NCBI GenBank assembly: GCA_022432975.1
Contig: CM039503.1
Coordinates: 51,191,259 to 51,255,258, forward strand
DNA from: Begonia masoniana
Taxonomy: Eukaryota; Streptophyta; Magnoliopsida; Cucurbitales; Begoniaceae
Direction: 5' to 3'
DNA: 64,000 nt
Each line of letters starts with the position of its first letter. The stretch's first letter is position 1. The translations under genes were made by a program, and so were the position numbers. Positions 9,049-20,625 of this stretch are shown here, in pieces. Below the pieces are notes generated by a model that worked only from the letters and a program-made list of their open reading frames with translations, searched no databases and was not told the origin of the DNA.

Positions 9049-11676
9049 TGTAACACCCGAGTATTTTTTATAGTGTGCATAGTCTACGTCGTGTTAGGAG
9101 AGGTTAAGTATGCAAGTGTGAGGTATGCATTGAAGTGTATTAGAAATTGTATAGTTTGACAAGTCAAAATAACTTGTGATTGGTTGGAAGTGTTTGTATT
9201 GAAAAGTCAACTTTGTTGAACCAATCAATTGTGTGCACATGTGATTCAATGCATGGTAAAGTGGATGAAAGCAAAGCTAGGGGTGTTTAGCGTTGGATTA
9301 GGTGAAGGTGAGAGTTTGAATTTGTCAAACTCTTTTGATTGGTGGAAGTGTTGTTTGAAAGTCAAACAACCAATGGTAATCAAGTGAGAATGAATGAAGG
9401 TAAAGGTGGAATTGGTTGATGTTTGACGTTGAAATGCAAAGGATGAGTGAGGGTTAAGTAGTAATTTTACATGGCATTTAATGATTTAAAGTAAAAAGGA
9501 TAAGTATGAAATAAAAAAGGGATAAGTTCTTCATTTCATCTTCTTCTCCATCGAGCTCTCTTTCTTCTCCTCCATAGCCGAAGCCCTTCCTCCTCCTCTC
9601 TTCATTTCTTCAAGTGGTTTCAAGGTAAGATTACCTAGGTTTTGTTCTATATGGTTATGGATGAAGATTGAGAGTGGTTTAGAGTGTTTTGGTTGAGTTT
9701 TGTGGAAGTTGGAAAACCCTAGGTTAGGGATTCCGAAATTTGGTTAGAGATTAGTGTTTTCTTTCCACTTTTGATGATTTAGTTGCTAGATAAGTTAGTT
9801 TAGGTGATTAGGTTGATTAGATTAAAGATTGGAAGTAAATTGGTAAAAAATCGGTTTTGTGAGTTGAAGGCCGATTCTGTAATTGTGCAATTCGGATTGG
9901 CTAAGCTGTGATTTTGGTTGATTTAAGCATCTCAACGGTTAGTAGACGTGTAGAGCTTTCCGAGTTGGGGTGGCACGTCGAATTCCGTTGAGAATTGAGT
10001 GAGTTGTGACCGTTTAAAGGTGGATGTTGGTAAATTGTACAAAAATCGGGTTTAGGTAATTAGATGTGAGAGTTGTTTAGTTGTTGGTTAGTTTTAAGTT
10101 TAAGAATGCTTTTAGAATTGTATGGATAACTTATTGTATGAAGTTTTATTATTTAGGTTGTCGGACGAGTGAGTTGGACGGTAAACGAACGAGTGATTTG
10201 GACAAGCATCCAGGTAAGTAGTGGTAGCTTTTCCTTCGCCTTCGGGCCTACACCATAGAACGGTAGGGTCGTTTATTTCTTGTTGTGTTGTGATGTTTAT
10301 TCGCGTTGTTTATTTAGCATATTTGAAGCATTCATCATGTATAGCACGCTAGGTATGGTTAATAGCATTGATTGGCATGGTGAGCATAAACGTAAGCAAC
10401 TAAAGTTAATTATATCTCAAATAGAGTGCCTTGTCGGGCTGGGTCGCTGGTAGTAGCGCCCCGAGGGGACCTCTATGACGGATGATTGGCAAAACATGAG
10501 ATTCTGAATAGTGTGCCTTGTCGGGCTGGGTCGCTGGTAGTAGCGCCCCGAGGGGACCACTATGAAGAATTAAAGCAATAAACAGCAAATTAAAGCAATG
10601 TACGGCAAACAAGCACAACTGAGGGTTAGAAACAGCATGTGTTAGGTTGATTGCATTGTGTAGTGTTGCATTTGTATGCCCTACTTGCTAAGCATTAGGC
10701 TTATGTTTTTGTGTTCTGTGGTGTAGGTGACGGAGCGTTTTCAGGTGAGCTAGATAATGAAGATCAGGATTAGCACCAGTCGGGGATGTGCGGAGCTCGC
10801 CGGTGCAGGCCATTTGTCGGGGCGCTTCGACCTGGTTCTTGGCAAGGGTTATGGTATTGCACGTTTTGTGATTAGGGGTAGATTTGTGGATATTTTGGGT
10901 TGTTGATGGTTTGGAGTATTTTGGTTTGGTTGTATAGTGGGTTGGAGTATTTGTAGTGAATATTAGTTTGTGGTGTGTGATGAATTGAGATCGTTTGGTC
11001 GAATTGGGTTTGAAAGTAAAGATTTATGTGTCGGGATGATGTGGTAAAAATTTCGGGATTTTTGGAGGTGTCGGGATTGTAGAAAAGTGTAGAAAAGTGA
11101 GGGAAGGTGATGTGAGGTTAAATTGGGAAGTTTTAGAGCGTTTTTAAGTGTTTTGGGTGAGAAAAACCCGAGACGGCCCGACCGGTCGGGCCCGGGGCAC
11201 GATCGGTCGTGGTCGGGAAGTTTCTGGGTGAAGAAAACCCGAGAGGGCCCGACCGATCGGGCTTTTCGTCTAGATCGGTCGTGGTTGAAAGTTGTGGGGC
11301 GCGCTGGTGCGCCCCAGCGCGGCACGCGCGCGCGCGTGCAGCGAGTGCTGCGCGCGCAGCGCAGCGCGCTGCGTGCGCGTGGAGCGCACGCCGCGCAGGC
11401 CTGGGCGCGCCTGCTGCCCAGCGCGCGCCCAGTGCCTATTTTTGAGTTTTTTTTCGTTTTTTTTCGATTTTCGCCCGTTTTCTAAAATGTTTCGACCCGA
11501 CATTTTTCAAGGCATTTTAAATATACTTTGGGCACGTTTTCCAACCAACGTCGAGGGTTTGAAAAACCCGAAAACCGAGCCGATAATTTTACAAAATTAT
11601 TTTTAAATTTGGTTTTAAATCGAGTATTTTTAGCAACCGTGGCGCCTCGGGCCCGGGGCGGGCTCGGGGCGTTACA
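9049..11676 (+). mobile_element. Solo LTR, Ty3/gypsy type, inside MULE-A copy 1
   Basis: The 2628-bp sequence begins TGTAACACCCGAG and ends GGGCGTTACA, flanked by 5-bp repeats AATTA (9044-9048, 11677-11681). The empty site is seen in unit 2 (near 22440). The TG...CA ends, the 5-bp duplication and the absence of coding sequence fit a solo LTR left by LTR-LTR recombination. The TGTAACACCC start is common in large-LTR chromoviruses (Tekay/Del type); that lineage is inferred. The LTR holds an 87-bp-period repeat (10426-10471 and 10513-10558, TGTCGGGCTGGGTCGCTGG), two copies of a CCCGACCGRTCGGGC palindrome (about 11170-11270) and a very GC-rich tract (11290-11430). Confidence 0.8.
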
Positions 11677-11681
11677 AATTA

Positions 11682-11989
11682 ACTAACTTATTCAAATTAT
11701 TTTATAGTAAATAAATATTATTTAATATAATTAATACATTTAAACAAATTGATGACTTCTAATTAATTATTATATAAAATAAATATAATTAATACATTTA
11801 AACAAATTGATGACGTCTAATTAATTATTATATAAAATATAAAATAAATTAATTATTGTATTCAAATTATTTAAGGTATTTAAATTGTTTCTTAAGTAAA
11901 AAAATAATATTTATTTCAACCAAATATAAAACAATTATAAATTGAAAAAACTTTGGAATTACATGAAAATAAAGAATTCCAACCCAAAT
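11682..11989. other. AT-rich centre of MULE-A copy 1
   Basis: This continues the TTAATTAATTA-rich interior from before the solo LTR, with short tandem repeats such as AATACATTTAAACAAATTGA. It separates the two convergent genes. No coding sequence is seen. Confidence 0.6.
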
Positions 11990-13698
11990 CACATCAGTCA
12001 ATTTCTTCTGCTCCTGTCTCGACTGCGAGTCGTAGATTCCTGCACATAATGAAAACTATATTAAAAAAGAATGACAACGTATTTATGAACGAAATGTTTA
12101 GAACGGTATCTGCGTCCCCTCATTTGTATTGAAACTCATAAACGTGTATTGGAAAGCAACAGTGCTTAAAGTGAATCATCGGTTCTGACAAGTGCGACTA
12201 TAATGCCCGTACTGACGACATATACTACACAATATCTTTGAGTTCTGCCAACTAGCTCTCGAACTTGACGACTCATCTACATTTCACACTCTTGTCTTCT
12301 TGGGACTACTAGGTTAGCGATATCTAGTGAGCGGGAAGAGTTCCCCCTTACCAGACGCATCCGACCACATTAATTGGTCATTCACGGGTTGAATAAAATG
12401 AAAGTACATCTGCAGGTAAATCACTCGGTGATAGCATGGTTGCACGTAAAATTCTGGTTGCACTCTCAAGAAAAATATGCATGAAATGACATGGATACAC
12501 GAGATTTCAGTAAGCGTCGACCTGGTGCATTCACACGTATTCATGTCGACAACGAATTGTTCGTTGTCGTTACTCACCTGAAATCGTGAACCTCCCCCAA
12601 GCATAGGGCTCCAATTTCCAGCTGCATCTACTAGCTTGTCAAGCTTTTTATATATTTGGGAACTCGGGAGGGTCGTTAATTGGGCCATTTTCTCAAATTT
12701 TTTAACGATGTACGTTTGGATCGTCTCGAACATAGTGATGATCGGTTTGTCCCTGGCAGGCAATATAGCTACATTGAATGACTCGCATAAATTATTTAAG
12801 CTCATTTCGCACTTGGGAATCGGAGAGCAGACATTACTAGCCCAATATCTAGGTGGTTCTGTTTGAAGCCATTGGTGGGCAGTCGGGCTAAGCGCATGTA
12901 ATTTTCTCATTTGTAATTTGAAATGACGTCTTGTGGGTGCTCTAGCTGCATTCTACATCGCTTATTGGTATACTTTGCTCTAGAACAGCTCTTTGAAGTT
13001 TGCGTACATGTGTCGGAGGCATAAACGATGTTCGGCTTTTTTAAATTGATATTCCACAGCATTCCTCAACCTATAATATTAAAACAGAGTTACTTACACA
13101 GTATAATTATGCCACAAATTTTTTCAAAGGAAAACTAGGTCTCGCTTCAAATATTTCAAGAACCACGTTGATGTGTCCGTGCATTCTTTTTCGACGTTGG
13201 CAATAACAACGAGATATATTCCATCATTACCATCAATACTGACGGCTGTGAGGAATTGGCCGGGACATGAGTCTTTAAGATGACAACCATCCAAACAGAT
13301 AACAGGGCAACCGTACTGCAGCAAACATGCCTCGTAAGCAACCATGCATATATACATTCTTTGGCATACCAATGAATCATGCCCCATCTCGTAAGTATGT
13401 ACTTGTAATGTGCTACCCGGATTTGATCTATATATTTCTGTTGCCTACGACCAGACTAACTTCTATTGTTTGTCGCCTTTGCCTTCGTTAATTGTTCGAG
13501 CTATGTTTTTTGCTCTTTTGTCAATACTGGGTGTAATGTTGACAGTCAAATCATTCCTCACTGTCTCAATAATGGAAAAGATTTCCTATATAGGTTGACT
13601 TTTGAACTTATCCAGATAATGATCTGCCACCTATTTTGCTATAGTGTGTCGATTCTTAATTTTCCTCGAATAGTTTTGAGAATTGATCAAACTCTTTA
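11990..13698 (-). pseudogene. mudrA-like transposase, MULE-A copy 1 (C-terminal two thirds)
   Basis: Read on the minus strand from 13698, there is the end of the MuDR DNA-binding region, then the MULE catalytic region at 13387-13124 (VICLDGCHLKDSCPGQFLTA VSIDGN..., VEKECTDTSTWFLKYLK). After an intron-like gap comes the C-terminal part at 12910-12314 (MRKLHALSPTAHQWLQTEPP, CEMSLNNLCESFNVAIL). It ends with a SWIM zinc finger, TCECTRSTLTEISCIHV (CxC...CxH). LDGCHLK carries one of the DDE-type acidic residues. The N-terminal region is missing because LTR-like sequence replaces it at 13699. Frames are interrupted, so it is not functional as it stands. It is transcribed toward the PTP gene. Confidence 0.78.
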
Positions 13699-14302
13699 TG
13701 TGACAACCCCAACCCTGTCAGGGCTGCCACGGCTTATGCCGTGACATGCATTACGTTAGCCCTCACCCGTTCTCATCAAATTTTTCATTTTCATTTTCAT
13801 TTTTTTTTTCTTTCTTTCGTTAGAGAACGAAATTAGGCATTCAATCCCCATTTATCGACACTTAGGGTATAACTTAAAACGTATCTAAAACAACTCGTCT
13901 AATGTCAGAAAACATCCAAAAGGGGCTTGAAGTGATTAGCTCACTCTTATCCATTTGACTTTTCAACACTCGTTTTGTTTCTTTTTTTTTTTTTCCAACG
14001 CCACATCACGTAATTTTCCTTCTTTCTTGACATTTCAAACATCAATTTCTCCTTCTCTTTCATTCCATCAACGTCACAATACCCTTTTTCATACATTGAC
14101 TTTTCAAACTTTTAACATCCAATGGCTTTCCTTACTCAACTTTTAAACTTCATACTTCTCATTTCATTTAAGAAATTCAATATTATTTTCTTCTCTTATT
14201 TAATTAGTAGTTTCTCATGTTATTTAATTAGTAAGCTAACTCAAGCAGTTTAACTCAACCACCAAATACAATAATTAAATCGATAAGTTTTCTAGTGTTA
14301 CA
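13699..14302 (-). mobile_element. LTR-like sequence truncating MULE-A copy 1
   Basis: The block starts TGTGACAACCCC exactly where homology to MULE-A stops and reaches GTGTTACA at 14302. Read in reverse it would run TGTAACACTAG...GGTTGTCACA, the shape of a gypsy-type LTR in minus orientation. I found no target-site duplication, and the sequence beyond (14303-14598) is unrelated to MULE-A, so a plain solo LTR is not proven. A truncated element or a rearrangement breakpoint is possible. Confidence 0.35.
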
Positions 14303-14598
14303 ACCCTTGCTCACACGCGGGGCACATTCCAGTGCACAGAGAGTCTCCACCTCCAAACTCACCCCCCGTTCTCCCAGTGTATTGCACGTGGTGAACATCC
14401 CGACACAACGGGGGATTGTTCTAACGAGAATGGTTCCTTGTTCTATGTATAAAATTCAGAAAGGAGTTATCGATCAACCACTAGAGATTTTTTTAATAGA
14501 TTTTTGATAATTTAAAAATAAAAATTAGTATCAACATAGGTGGAGGGTTTTTTTTTTTTAAAATCTCTAATTCGAAAGATAAAATGTTTTATCCCAGA
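14303..14598. other. Unassigned sequence at the unit 2 boundary
   Basis: No gene was recognised. At about 14599 (AAAAAACGAAGATAAGGTG) sequence shared with units 1 and 3 begins, so the duplication breakpoint of unit 2 lies here. Confidence 0.5.
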
Positions 14599-14644
14599 TA
14601 AAAAAACGAAGATAAGGTGAAAGCGTAGTTGTTTGAATGCTTTG

Positions 14645-16054
14645 TCACTCGTCAAGCGAGAATTGTCGGGTAATTCCATCCACAAAGTCCTTCGTCTTCT
14701 TATCCGAAGAACCACCTCCAATGGCGGCTTCCTTCCCCAACTCCTTCCACTTCCTAGCGTTTTCTTTCATCTCTCCCCCTCTCTCCGCCTCCCCCATCAC
14801 CATTTCCAGGCACCTGCTTATCTCCTCTCCTTCCGCTATGCCGTCTCCGTTCGTCTTTACCCTTACTCCGCATCTCCACTCGTCCTCGATCAGCTTCGCG
14901 TTTGTAAACTGGTCAGACCAATGCGGAAACGCCACCATCGGAACCCCGGCAACCAAGCTTTCCAGCGTAGAGTTCCAGCCGCAGTGCGAAAAGAATCCGC
15001 CTACAGAAGAATTCGATAGAACCTCCACTTGTGCACACCACGGTACTATCTTCCCTAACTTTTCTAGCTCCTTTCTGCAGCTCAGTTCTTCTGGTTCATC
15101 TTCCTCGTCTCCCTTGTTTTTTGGATTTGTTATCACCCACAGAAAAGGACGATTGGATTTCAAGAGTCCTAGCGCGATTTCTTCCAGTTGTCGCTTTGCC
15201 ATATATCGTACGCTTCCGAATGCGACGTAAATAACGGAACGACTCGGCATGGAACTCAGCCACTCCATGTACAAATCTTTTTTGTCTCTGAAAAGGTCGC
15301 CGCCGAACGAAGTATCCGACGGATCATCGCCGGTCAAGAACGCAGAGGGAATCAACGGTCCAACCGGAACCAAATTAAGCTTCTCAATCGATTTGAATGC
15401 GCGATTCTCCAATTCTGAGAATGAATTCACTAGAACGGTCGGATTTTCTTCCTTCTCCAGCTCTTCGAAATGCCTCCGAAATCCCGGCATAGCGAAGTTA
15501 GGAACGTCGGAAGGGACGAGGAAGGGAGGAAGATCCGAACCCGATAACAATGGCAGACCCGGTAATTCAATCGACCACGAGGGGTCGTTGATACTATTCT
15601 TTATGATCTCCTCGTACCCATGGAAATAATGATAATATATACCAAGAACTGCAGCAGGCTGATTCCAAAGGAAAACTGACGGGAGTTGAAACTCACGCGC
15701 CACCTCTGCTGCCCACGGCATGAGTACCGAGTAAACAACGCAAGTAAAAGGTCGCCCCTCGTCGGCAGCCGATGTAATGATGTTGGGGAGAGCTTCAAGG
15801 CTGTGCCGTTCTATTTCCGACATGTATTGCTTCAAATCAACTTCTGGTTTTAACCCCTCGTCGTACCCGTCCGAAAATGTGACGAACGACAGACCGTCCA
15901 AGGTCAGGGCTCCGGCCATGTGGCGTTGGCAGCGGACGGTGATAACCATTGTTACGTTTATTTGGTGGAGGATTAATCGCTTGGCGAATTGAAGGGCGGG
16001 ATTGATGTGGCCTTGAGTCGACAAAGCTACGAAGAGCGCATGGGGAGGAACCAT
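14645..16054 (-). CDS. UDP-glycosyltransferase, UGT75-like, copy 2
   Basis: Intact, single exon, 469 aa; it extends two residues (Asp-Glu) beyond the other copies because the stop codon has shifted. Catalytic His16 and the 44-residue PSPG box ending HWSDQ are unchanged, so it should be an active UDP-glucose-dependent enzyme like copy 1. Differences from copy 1 include Phe192, Asn227, Ser in GDDPSDTSF, SVRYMAKRQ instead of SIRSMAKRQ, and Glu in MKENARKW. Some of these are shared with copy 3 (Phe192, Asn227, GDGIAEGEEIS), others are private. The flanking region is the same as in the other units, with the MULE-A end about 325 bp from the start codon. Confidence 0.93.
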   Translation of the reverse strand: MVPPHALFVALSTQGHINPALQFAKRLILHQINVTMVITVRCQRHMAGALTLDGLSFVTFSDGYDEGLKPEVDLKQYMSEIERHSLEALPNIITSAADEGRPFTCVVYSVLMPWAAEVAREFQLPSVFLWNQPAAVLGIYYHYFHGYEEIIKNSINDPSWSIELPGLPLLSGSDLPPFLVPSDVPNFAMPGFRRHFEELEKEENPTVLVNSFSELENRAFKSIEKLNLVPVGPLIPSAFLTGDDPSDTSFGGDLFRDKKDLYMEWLSSMPSRSVIYVAFGSVRYMAKRQLEEIALGLLKSNRPFLWVITNPKNKGDEEDEPEELSCRKELEKLGKIVPWCAQVEVLSNSSVGGFFSHCGWNSTLESLVAGVPMVAFPHWSDQFTNAKLIEDEWRCGVRVKTNGDGIAEGEEISRCLEMVMGEAERGGEMKENARKWKELGKEAAIGGGSSDKKTKDFVDGITRQFSLDE

Positions 16055-16378
16055 GGCTACCGTGGCGGTTCAAGTGGTGGCGGAATGTTGAGAGTGGATG
16101 AGTGGAGTTGGGCGTAAGACTCAGACGTAGAAATGGTGACCTAAATATGATTTCTTAACCAATCAGGTGACGTTTGTAGTGACGACTATAGAAGTGACAG
16201 TTTTACAGTAAATTAATTTTTTCTCTTTGAAAATTAGCGTAATTTATCATTATAGAAGAAGAATTTATCAAATTTTTTTATTTTTTCACGTGAAAAGTTC
16301 AACTTCAAATATAAATCCTCAAACAAAAATTCTTTCCAGTCAAAACCTCAAACCATAAAAAAAAATTAAAAACAATTT
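16055..16378 (-). promoter_or_regulatory. Upstream region of UGT copy 2
   Basis: This is the counterpart of 6361-6682, with a few substitutions and indels. No distinct core element was identified. Confidence 0.4.
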
Positions 16379-19300
16379 TGGCAGAGAGCCGAAAGGCGAT
16401 AGCCCCCTAAATACAATTTTTCACGTAATGCGGGGGGGCCAATCAAAAATCGTAGCCCCTCGCATAACCATATTCGAAATGATCCATGGGTCGATCTCAA
16501 ATTGCTGCTTCCCGCCATTTTGTATGCGGGGGGCTGAACTAATTTCGCGGCCCACCAGAATGCACGTGCTTTGCACGTTGAAAATACGCAGGGCGCCGCA
16601 CCTTGACCTCGACCCCCACATCACACGGGGGGGCCGCAAATCCAACTCGGCCCCTCAGAATTGTTTTGGCCCCCCATGTTTAGAACTTGCGGGGGGCCGA
16701 GTTAAAAACGCGGGGGGGCCGAATTTCCTTTAGTATAAAATAAATCAGCCCCCCTTCCGCCCTCCGCATCTAGAAACCGAGAGAAAGGGGGCCGAAATTT
16801 TTCTTTTGTCGTCGAAATCGTAGTCTTTGTTGCTAGAAAGCTCAAAATTAGAAGCTAATCGACTAGAACCCTAACTACAATTTCAAAAATCCAAAAGCCA
16901 AGGCTCAGTCGTAGAAAATCTGAAACCCTAGTTTTGTAATCGCTGAAAATCTGAAAATCTAACCTTTTAATCGTTGAAAATCCAAAATCCAACCTTCCTA
17001 ATCGCCGAAAATCCCAAAACCCGAGCCTCTAATTGCCGAAAATCTCAAAACCTGAGCCTCGCATCCCAAATATGAGGCCACTTTGTTGAGAATCTGAGGC
17101 CCATTTTGTGAAATGGCCCCGAAAATTTCATTCAAACGTCCTCACCCCGCGACACAAGCTGGCCCATCAAATCGGCCACAAGCAAACCGGCCACCAGCAA
17201 AAGAGGGATCTTCGTCACAAGCCCCTCCGAATGAAGTGCCGTAACCACCGCCTAATTATTTCTCGATGGATTTTCGAAGCGAGGAGTGTGAAAAACGGTT
17301 TGATCAGGATATGTCAATCCGATCGATTATTTATGGAAAGACTGTAACACCCGGCATTTTGCCATGTAATAGTTTTCCCGGATCATTTAAATGGGATTAA
17401 TATTATATTAATACAAAGGAATGTTTTGGTTGAATTGTTGGAATAATTAGTGGAGAACTAAACTAATGTGTAACTAAAACCAAATCACTAAGTTTGAAAT
17501 GCATGGAAGGGCAAATTGGGGAGAGATTAAGGTTGGTGGGAGTAAGCCAATGGATGATTGCCAAGTGGCAACTTGTTGAGGAAGCTAAGTTCATCCTCCT
17601 ACGTGAATTTTCATTCACTTCTCTGCTTCCTCCCATCTCTCTCGGCTTTCTCTCTTCCAGGTGATTGAAACAAAACTTCCACGCTTTGTTTCTCCTGTAT
17701 TTTCCCGTCTTCTTCTGAAGAGGTGAGCACCTTTTAATGCTAACAAGTTTGGATGAGTTTAATGTGAGTTTTTACCGAAGTTTAGGGTTTCGGTATTTGG
17801 TGAAAACTCACTGTTTTTGGATGAAAACACGTTGGTGTGTTTTCTAAAGAGTTGAAATGTGTTTGCTGCATATTCTACATGATTTTAGTTAGCATTTGTA
17901 GCGTGTTTAAATTTTGTACATGCATGCTACAGGTCCGAGTTTTTTTTTCCAGAGACATCCAAGTTTTTAACCCTCCAGAAAACAGGTAAGTTCATAACAG
18001 TAGGTTGGCCCTCATGGCCCTACATCACAGAGGTACTAGGGTCCCAGTTCTGTCGGGTAGTTTTGGGTAGAAACGTTATAGCTTCTGTTCAGTTTGTGTT
18101 TTGTATTGTTTGTTCAGCTTATGTCCCGAGTTGTCTGTTTTCTGCCTCACAATATGCCCTGTTATTTTTGATGTCTGTTGTTATAGGTTCAGGCACTGAG
18201 AATGTCATGCATACACGTTTTACTGAAAATCCATGCAAAACTGACTTCTGTACACTGTTTGAAATTAATAAGATAAAATCCGACTGAAATGTATCAGGTT
18301 AAGTGTGGGACGGGAACTGGCCCCTCTGGTTTTATCCCTCCCTGGGAATCTGAAAATAATGTCCCTGGCAAGGACCCTCTGGTTTTATCCCTCCCTGGGA
18401 ATCTGAAAACTGCCGTGCCTGATAGTGCACCCACTGAACTAGTTCCCCTATAAGCCCCACTTAATTCTTCTGCCACTGAAATGTAAAGTTCTGTTCTGTC
18501 ACGGTATTCTGAAAACTGCATGCATAGCATTTTGCATCACTGCATACTGATTTATGTTCTTACTGAGTTTTAGACTCATAGGTGAACTCTCTGATGTAGG
18601 TACTGAACCCGAAACCGAGGATCTTGTTCCTCAAAATGATGATCTAATGTAGAGGGTGGATCGAGCTCATGGGGTGGTTGCTGCAGCCAGACATATATCT
18701 GCTCTGAGGTTTAAGTTTTTGAAAGAGAAAATACTGCCTGTGAATTTTAATTAGATTCTGATGTTTTGGTTTTAGAAAAACTCTGTCGAAACTCTGTAAT
18801 GTATTGAACCTGTCTTGATGTCTAAAACCCCTGTATTCGACAGTTGTATTTATGTCTTGAAATGTATTGAAATTATTCTGAAACTGCTGGGATGCTTTTA
18901 TTTGTTTGTGCATGGATGACTTCTAGTTTTGGGAAACATCCATGTAGTCTGTTTCCTTGAACCTGTCATTTGCAAAGTATGTTCCATAACCTTGTTTAGA
19001 ATCGAGTATTGAAGGTCTATAACTTTCATGCCTTCTATTTATACTGTATTTGACAATTGAATTATGTTCTGAAGTACTCTAAAATATTCTGGAACCGTGT
19101 ATTTGAAATCTGTCTTTTAGGGTTGTGCATGGAGGGTCTCGAGTTTTTGAGCCATCCATGCAGTTTGTTTTCCTAAATCCCGTCACTTGTAGAGTATGAC
19201 TCAAAAACCTTGTTTTGAAATCGGGTTTTTGAAGGTTTGAAACCTTTTTGCCTTCTGTCGTGAGGTTTTCTGTTTGTATGATTTCCTGGTAAAAGTTGTA

Positions 19301-19726
19301 AACTCTGTCCCTAAAACCGTATCTTCCGATTACACCTTCCGGTAAGAATTTTGCCTACATCTTCCGATGCCCTTTTTGAGTGCATCTACTGCCAAACAGT
19401 AATTCTGTTTTAGGTCTTCCTTCTACCGATTACGTTTACTGCCTTTTTTGAGTGCATCGGACCGAACTGAACCGAACTAATCGGTTTCGGTTTTGGTTTC
19501 CGAACTCAAAACCGAAACCGAAACCGACTGACTTATAACAGACCCGAACCGAAAAGTTCAGTTCGGTTCGGTTTGGGTCGAGTCGGGTTTGACCACGTTG
19601 ATCTTTGCTGCAAACTACACATCTCTGCCAACTTCCATTGGTTCACTGCAACCTCTCTCTCTCTCTATCAAAGCTCCTTCGTCTGACCCATTTCCCCCCT
19701 CGTTTCTCCACCAAACGAGCCAAACT

Positions 19727-19921
19727 ATGGAAGAGGTTTGGAAGGACATCAATCTCTCCTCTCTTCACGATCGCCGCACCAGAGACGGTGACCTCTCGGC
19801 TAATCCCCAAATACACTTCCATCGTCCGAATCCAGCCGTTGATTTTAGCAGTGTTAACCTCCAAGACTTTCTCGCTCCAGAAGAAAAGGTCGGCGCCGAC
19901 GACTCCGATTACAGGGGCTCA
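19727..19921 (+). pseudogene. FD/bZIP-like gene fragment (N-terminus)
   Basis: The frame MEEVWKDINLSSLHDRRTRD, followed by SVNLQDFLAPEEK, matches the conserved N-terminal signatures of plant group A bZIP proteins of the FD/bZIP27 type (MEEVWKDINL and a QDFLA motif). The basic region and leucine zipper are absent. The frame continues upstream without a start of its own and downstream into the antisense of the second captured fragment. It is a captured fragment, not a working flowering regulator. Confidence 0.6.
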
Positions 19922-20116
19922 GGGTGCGTAATCGACGGTCTCAAAAAAAGGTATGAACTTGTCCTCCTTCTCGAACTTCAACTTCGTGGATTCGACTGAG
20001 GAAAAGGAGAGCGTGCCCTTGTTTCCGGCCTCAAAATACATGTCCGTTGGGTAGAGGTTAGCCGAGCTTAGGTTCAGATTTTCTCCACACTTGGCACAGT
20101 AGTAGATCGAAGCCAT
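19919..20116 (-). pseudogene. At4g08330-like gene fragment
   Basis: From ATG at 20116 the minus strand reads MASIYYCAKCGENLNLSSAN, LYPTDMYFEAGNKGTLSFSS and FEKEDKFIPFFETVDY. This is the first part of the small plant protein annotated in Arabidopsis as uncharacterised At4g08330, with a CxxC knuckle. The downstream part is missing. It converges on the FD-like fragment. Confidence 0.62.
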
Positions 20117-20349
20117 GGCAGAGGAGAAATTGATGGAAAAGTTGGATTCCAGCAGAAATATCAACGCAGAATTTTTCTCCTTTAGGTTTCGGTTTTTCGG
20201 TTCGGTTCGGGTTTGACTTCCACCCGAACCGAACCCGAAAGTGTATTGGTGAACCCGACCCGAACACAAAAAAAACATCTTCAACCCGAACCGAACCTTA
20301 TGGTCGGTTCGGTTCCTCGGGTTGGTTTCGGGTTTGCCCACCCCTACCG

Positions 20350-20625
20350 ATGACATCATCACATTTTTCGATGACGTCATCTATTTTGTCTTATTCAATC
20401 CACCGGTGAGTAGTGCAATTCCGTCTGTTTTAAAACACATCTACCGGCTGACGTCACCCATCTTCCGACTGACGTCATCATCTTCTGCCGATTCCGTTAT
20501 TGTCTGTATCTTCCGGTTGACGTCATCCATCTTCAGGCTGACGTCATCACCTTCTGCCGATCACGTTTGTTGCCTGCATTTACCGGTGACGTCATCCATC
20601 TTCCGACTGACGTCATCTATTTTGT
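20350..20625 (+). promoter_or_regulatory. Cluster of TGACGTCA-type sites in the solo LTR
   Basis: TGACGTCA or close variants occur about seven times within 280 bp, interleaved with CTTCCGACTGACGTCATC and CTTCTGCCGAT repeats. TGACG(TCA) is the known core for plant TGA and other bZIP factors. Regulatory function is inferred. Confidence 0.5.

Larger units (their letters stand above)
6683..13698. mobile_element. MULE-A, unit 1 copy (two convergent genes, interrupted, right end lost)
   Basis: A GC-rich terminal region (6683 to about 7080) is full of GGGGGCC/GGCCCCC runs. It leads to a TATA box and a plus-strand PTP gene (7408-8730). An AT-rich centre follows (8731-9048 and 11682-11985), then a convergent mudrA-like transposase (11990-13698, minus). 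A solo LTR interrupts the centre. The right end is cut by LTR-like sequence at 13699, so the second TIR and target duplication are not visible. The same arrangement, next to the UGT, recurs at 16379 and 56740, so this copy spread by segmental duplication and not by independent transposition. The convergent layout parallels maize MuDR. Confidence 0.72.
19459..20346. mobile_element. Gene-capturing insertion (FD-like bZIP and At4g08330-like fragments)
   Basis: This island is bounded by CGGTTCGGTT/AACCGAAACC tracts (19459-19590 and 20190-20340) and ends CCCACCCCTA, the inverse of the TAGGGGTGGG start used by hAT elements. The left end lacks a matching terminus and no 8-bp duplication was found, so hAT affiliation is tentative. 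Inside, two pieces of unrelated host genes lie in convergent orientation and meet near 19922. Confidence 0.55.

Noticed and set aside
9049..11676. Host gene with introns (several plausible splice sites)
   Set aside because: No protein homology; TG...CA ends and a 5-bp duplication mark it as an LTR.
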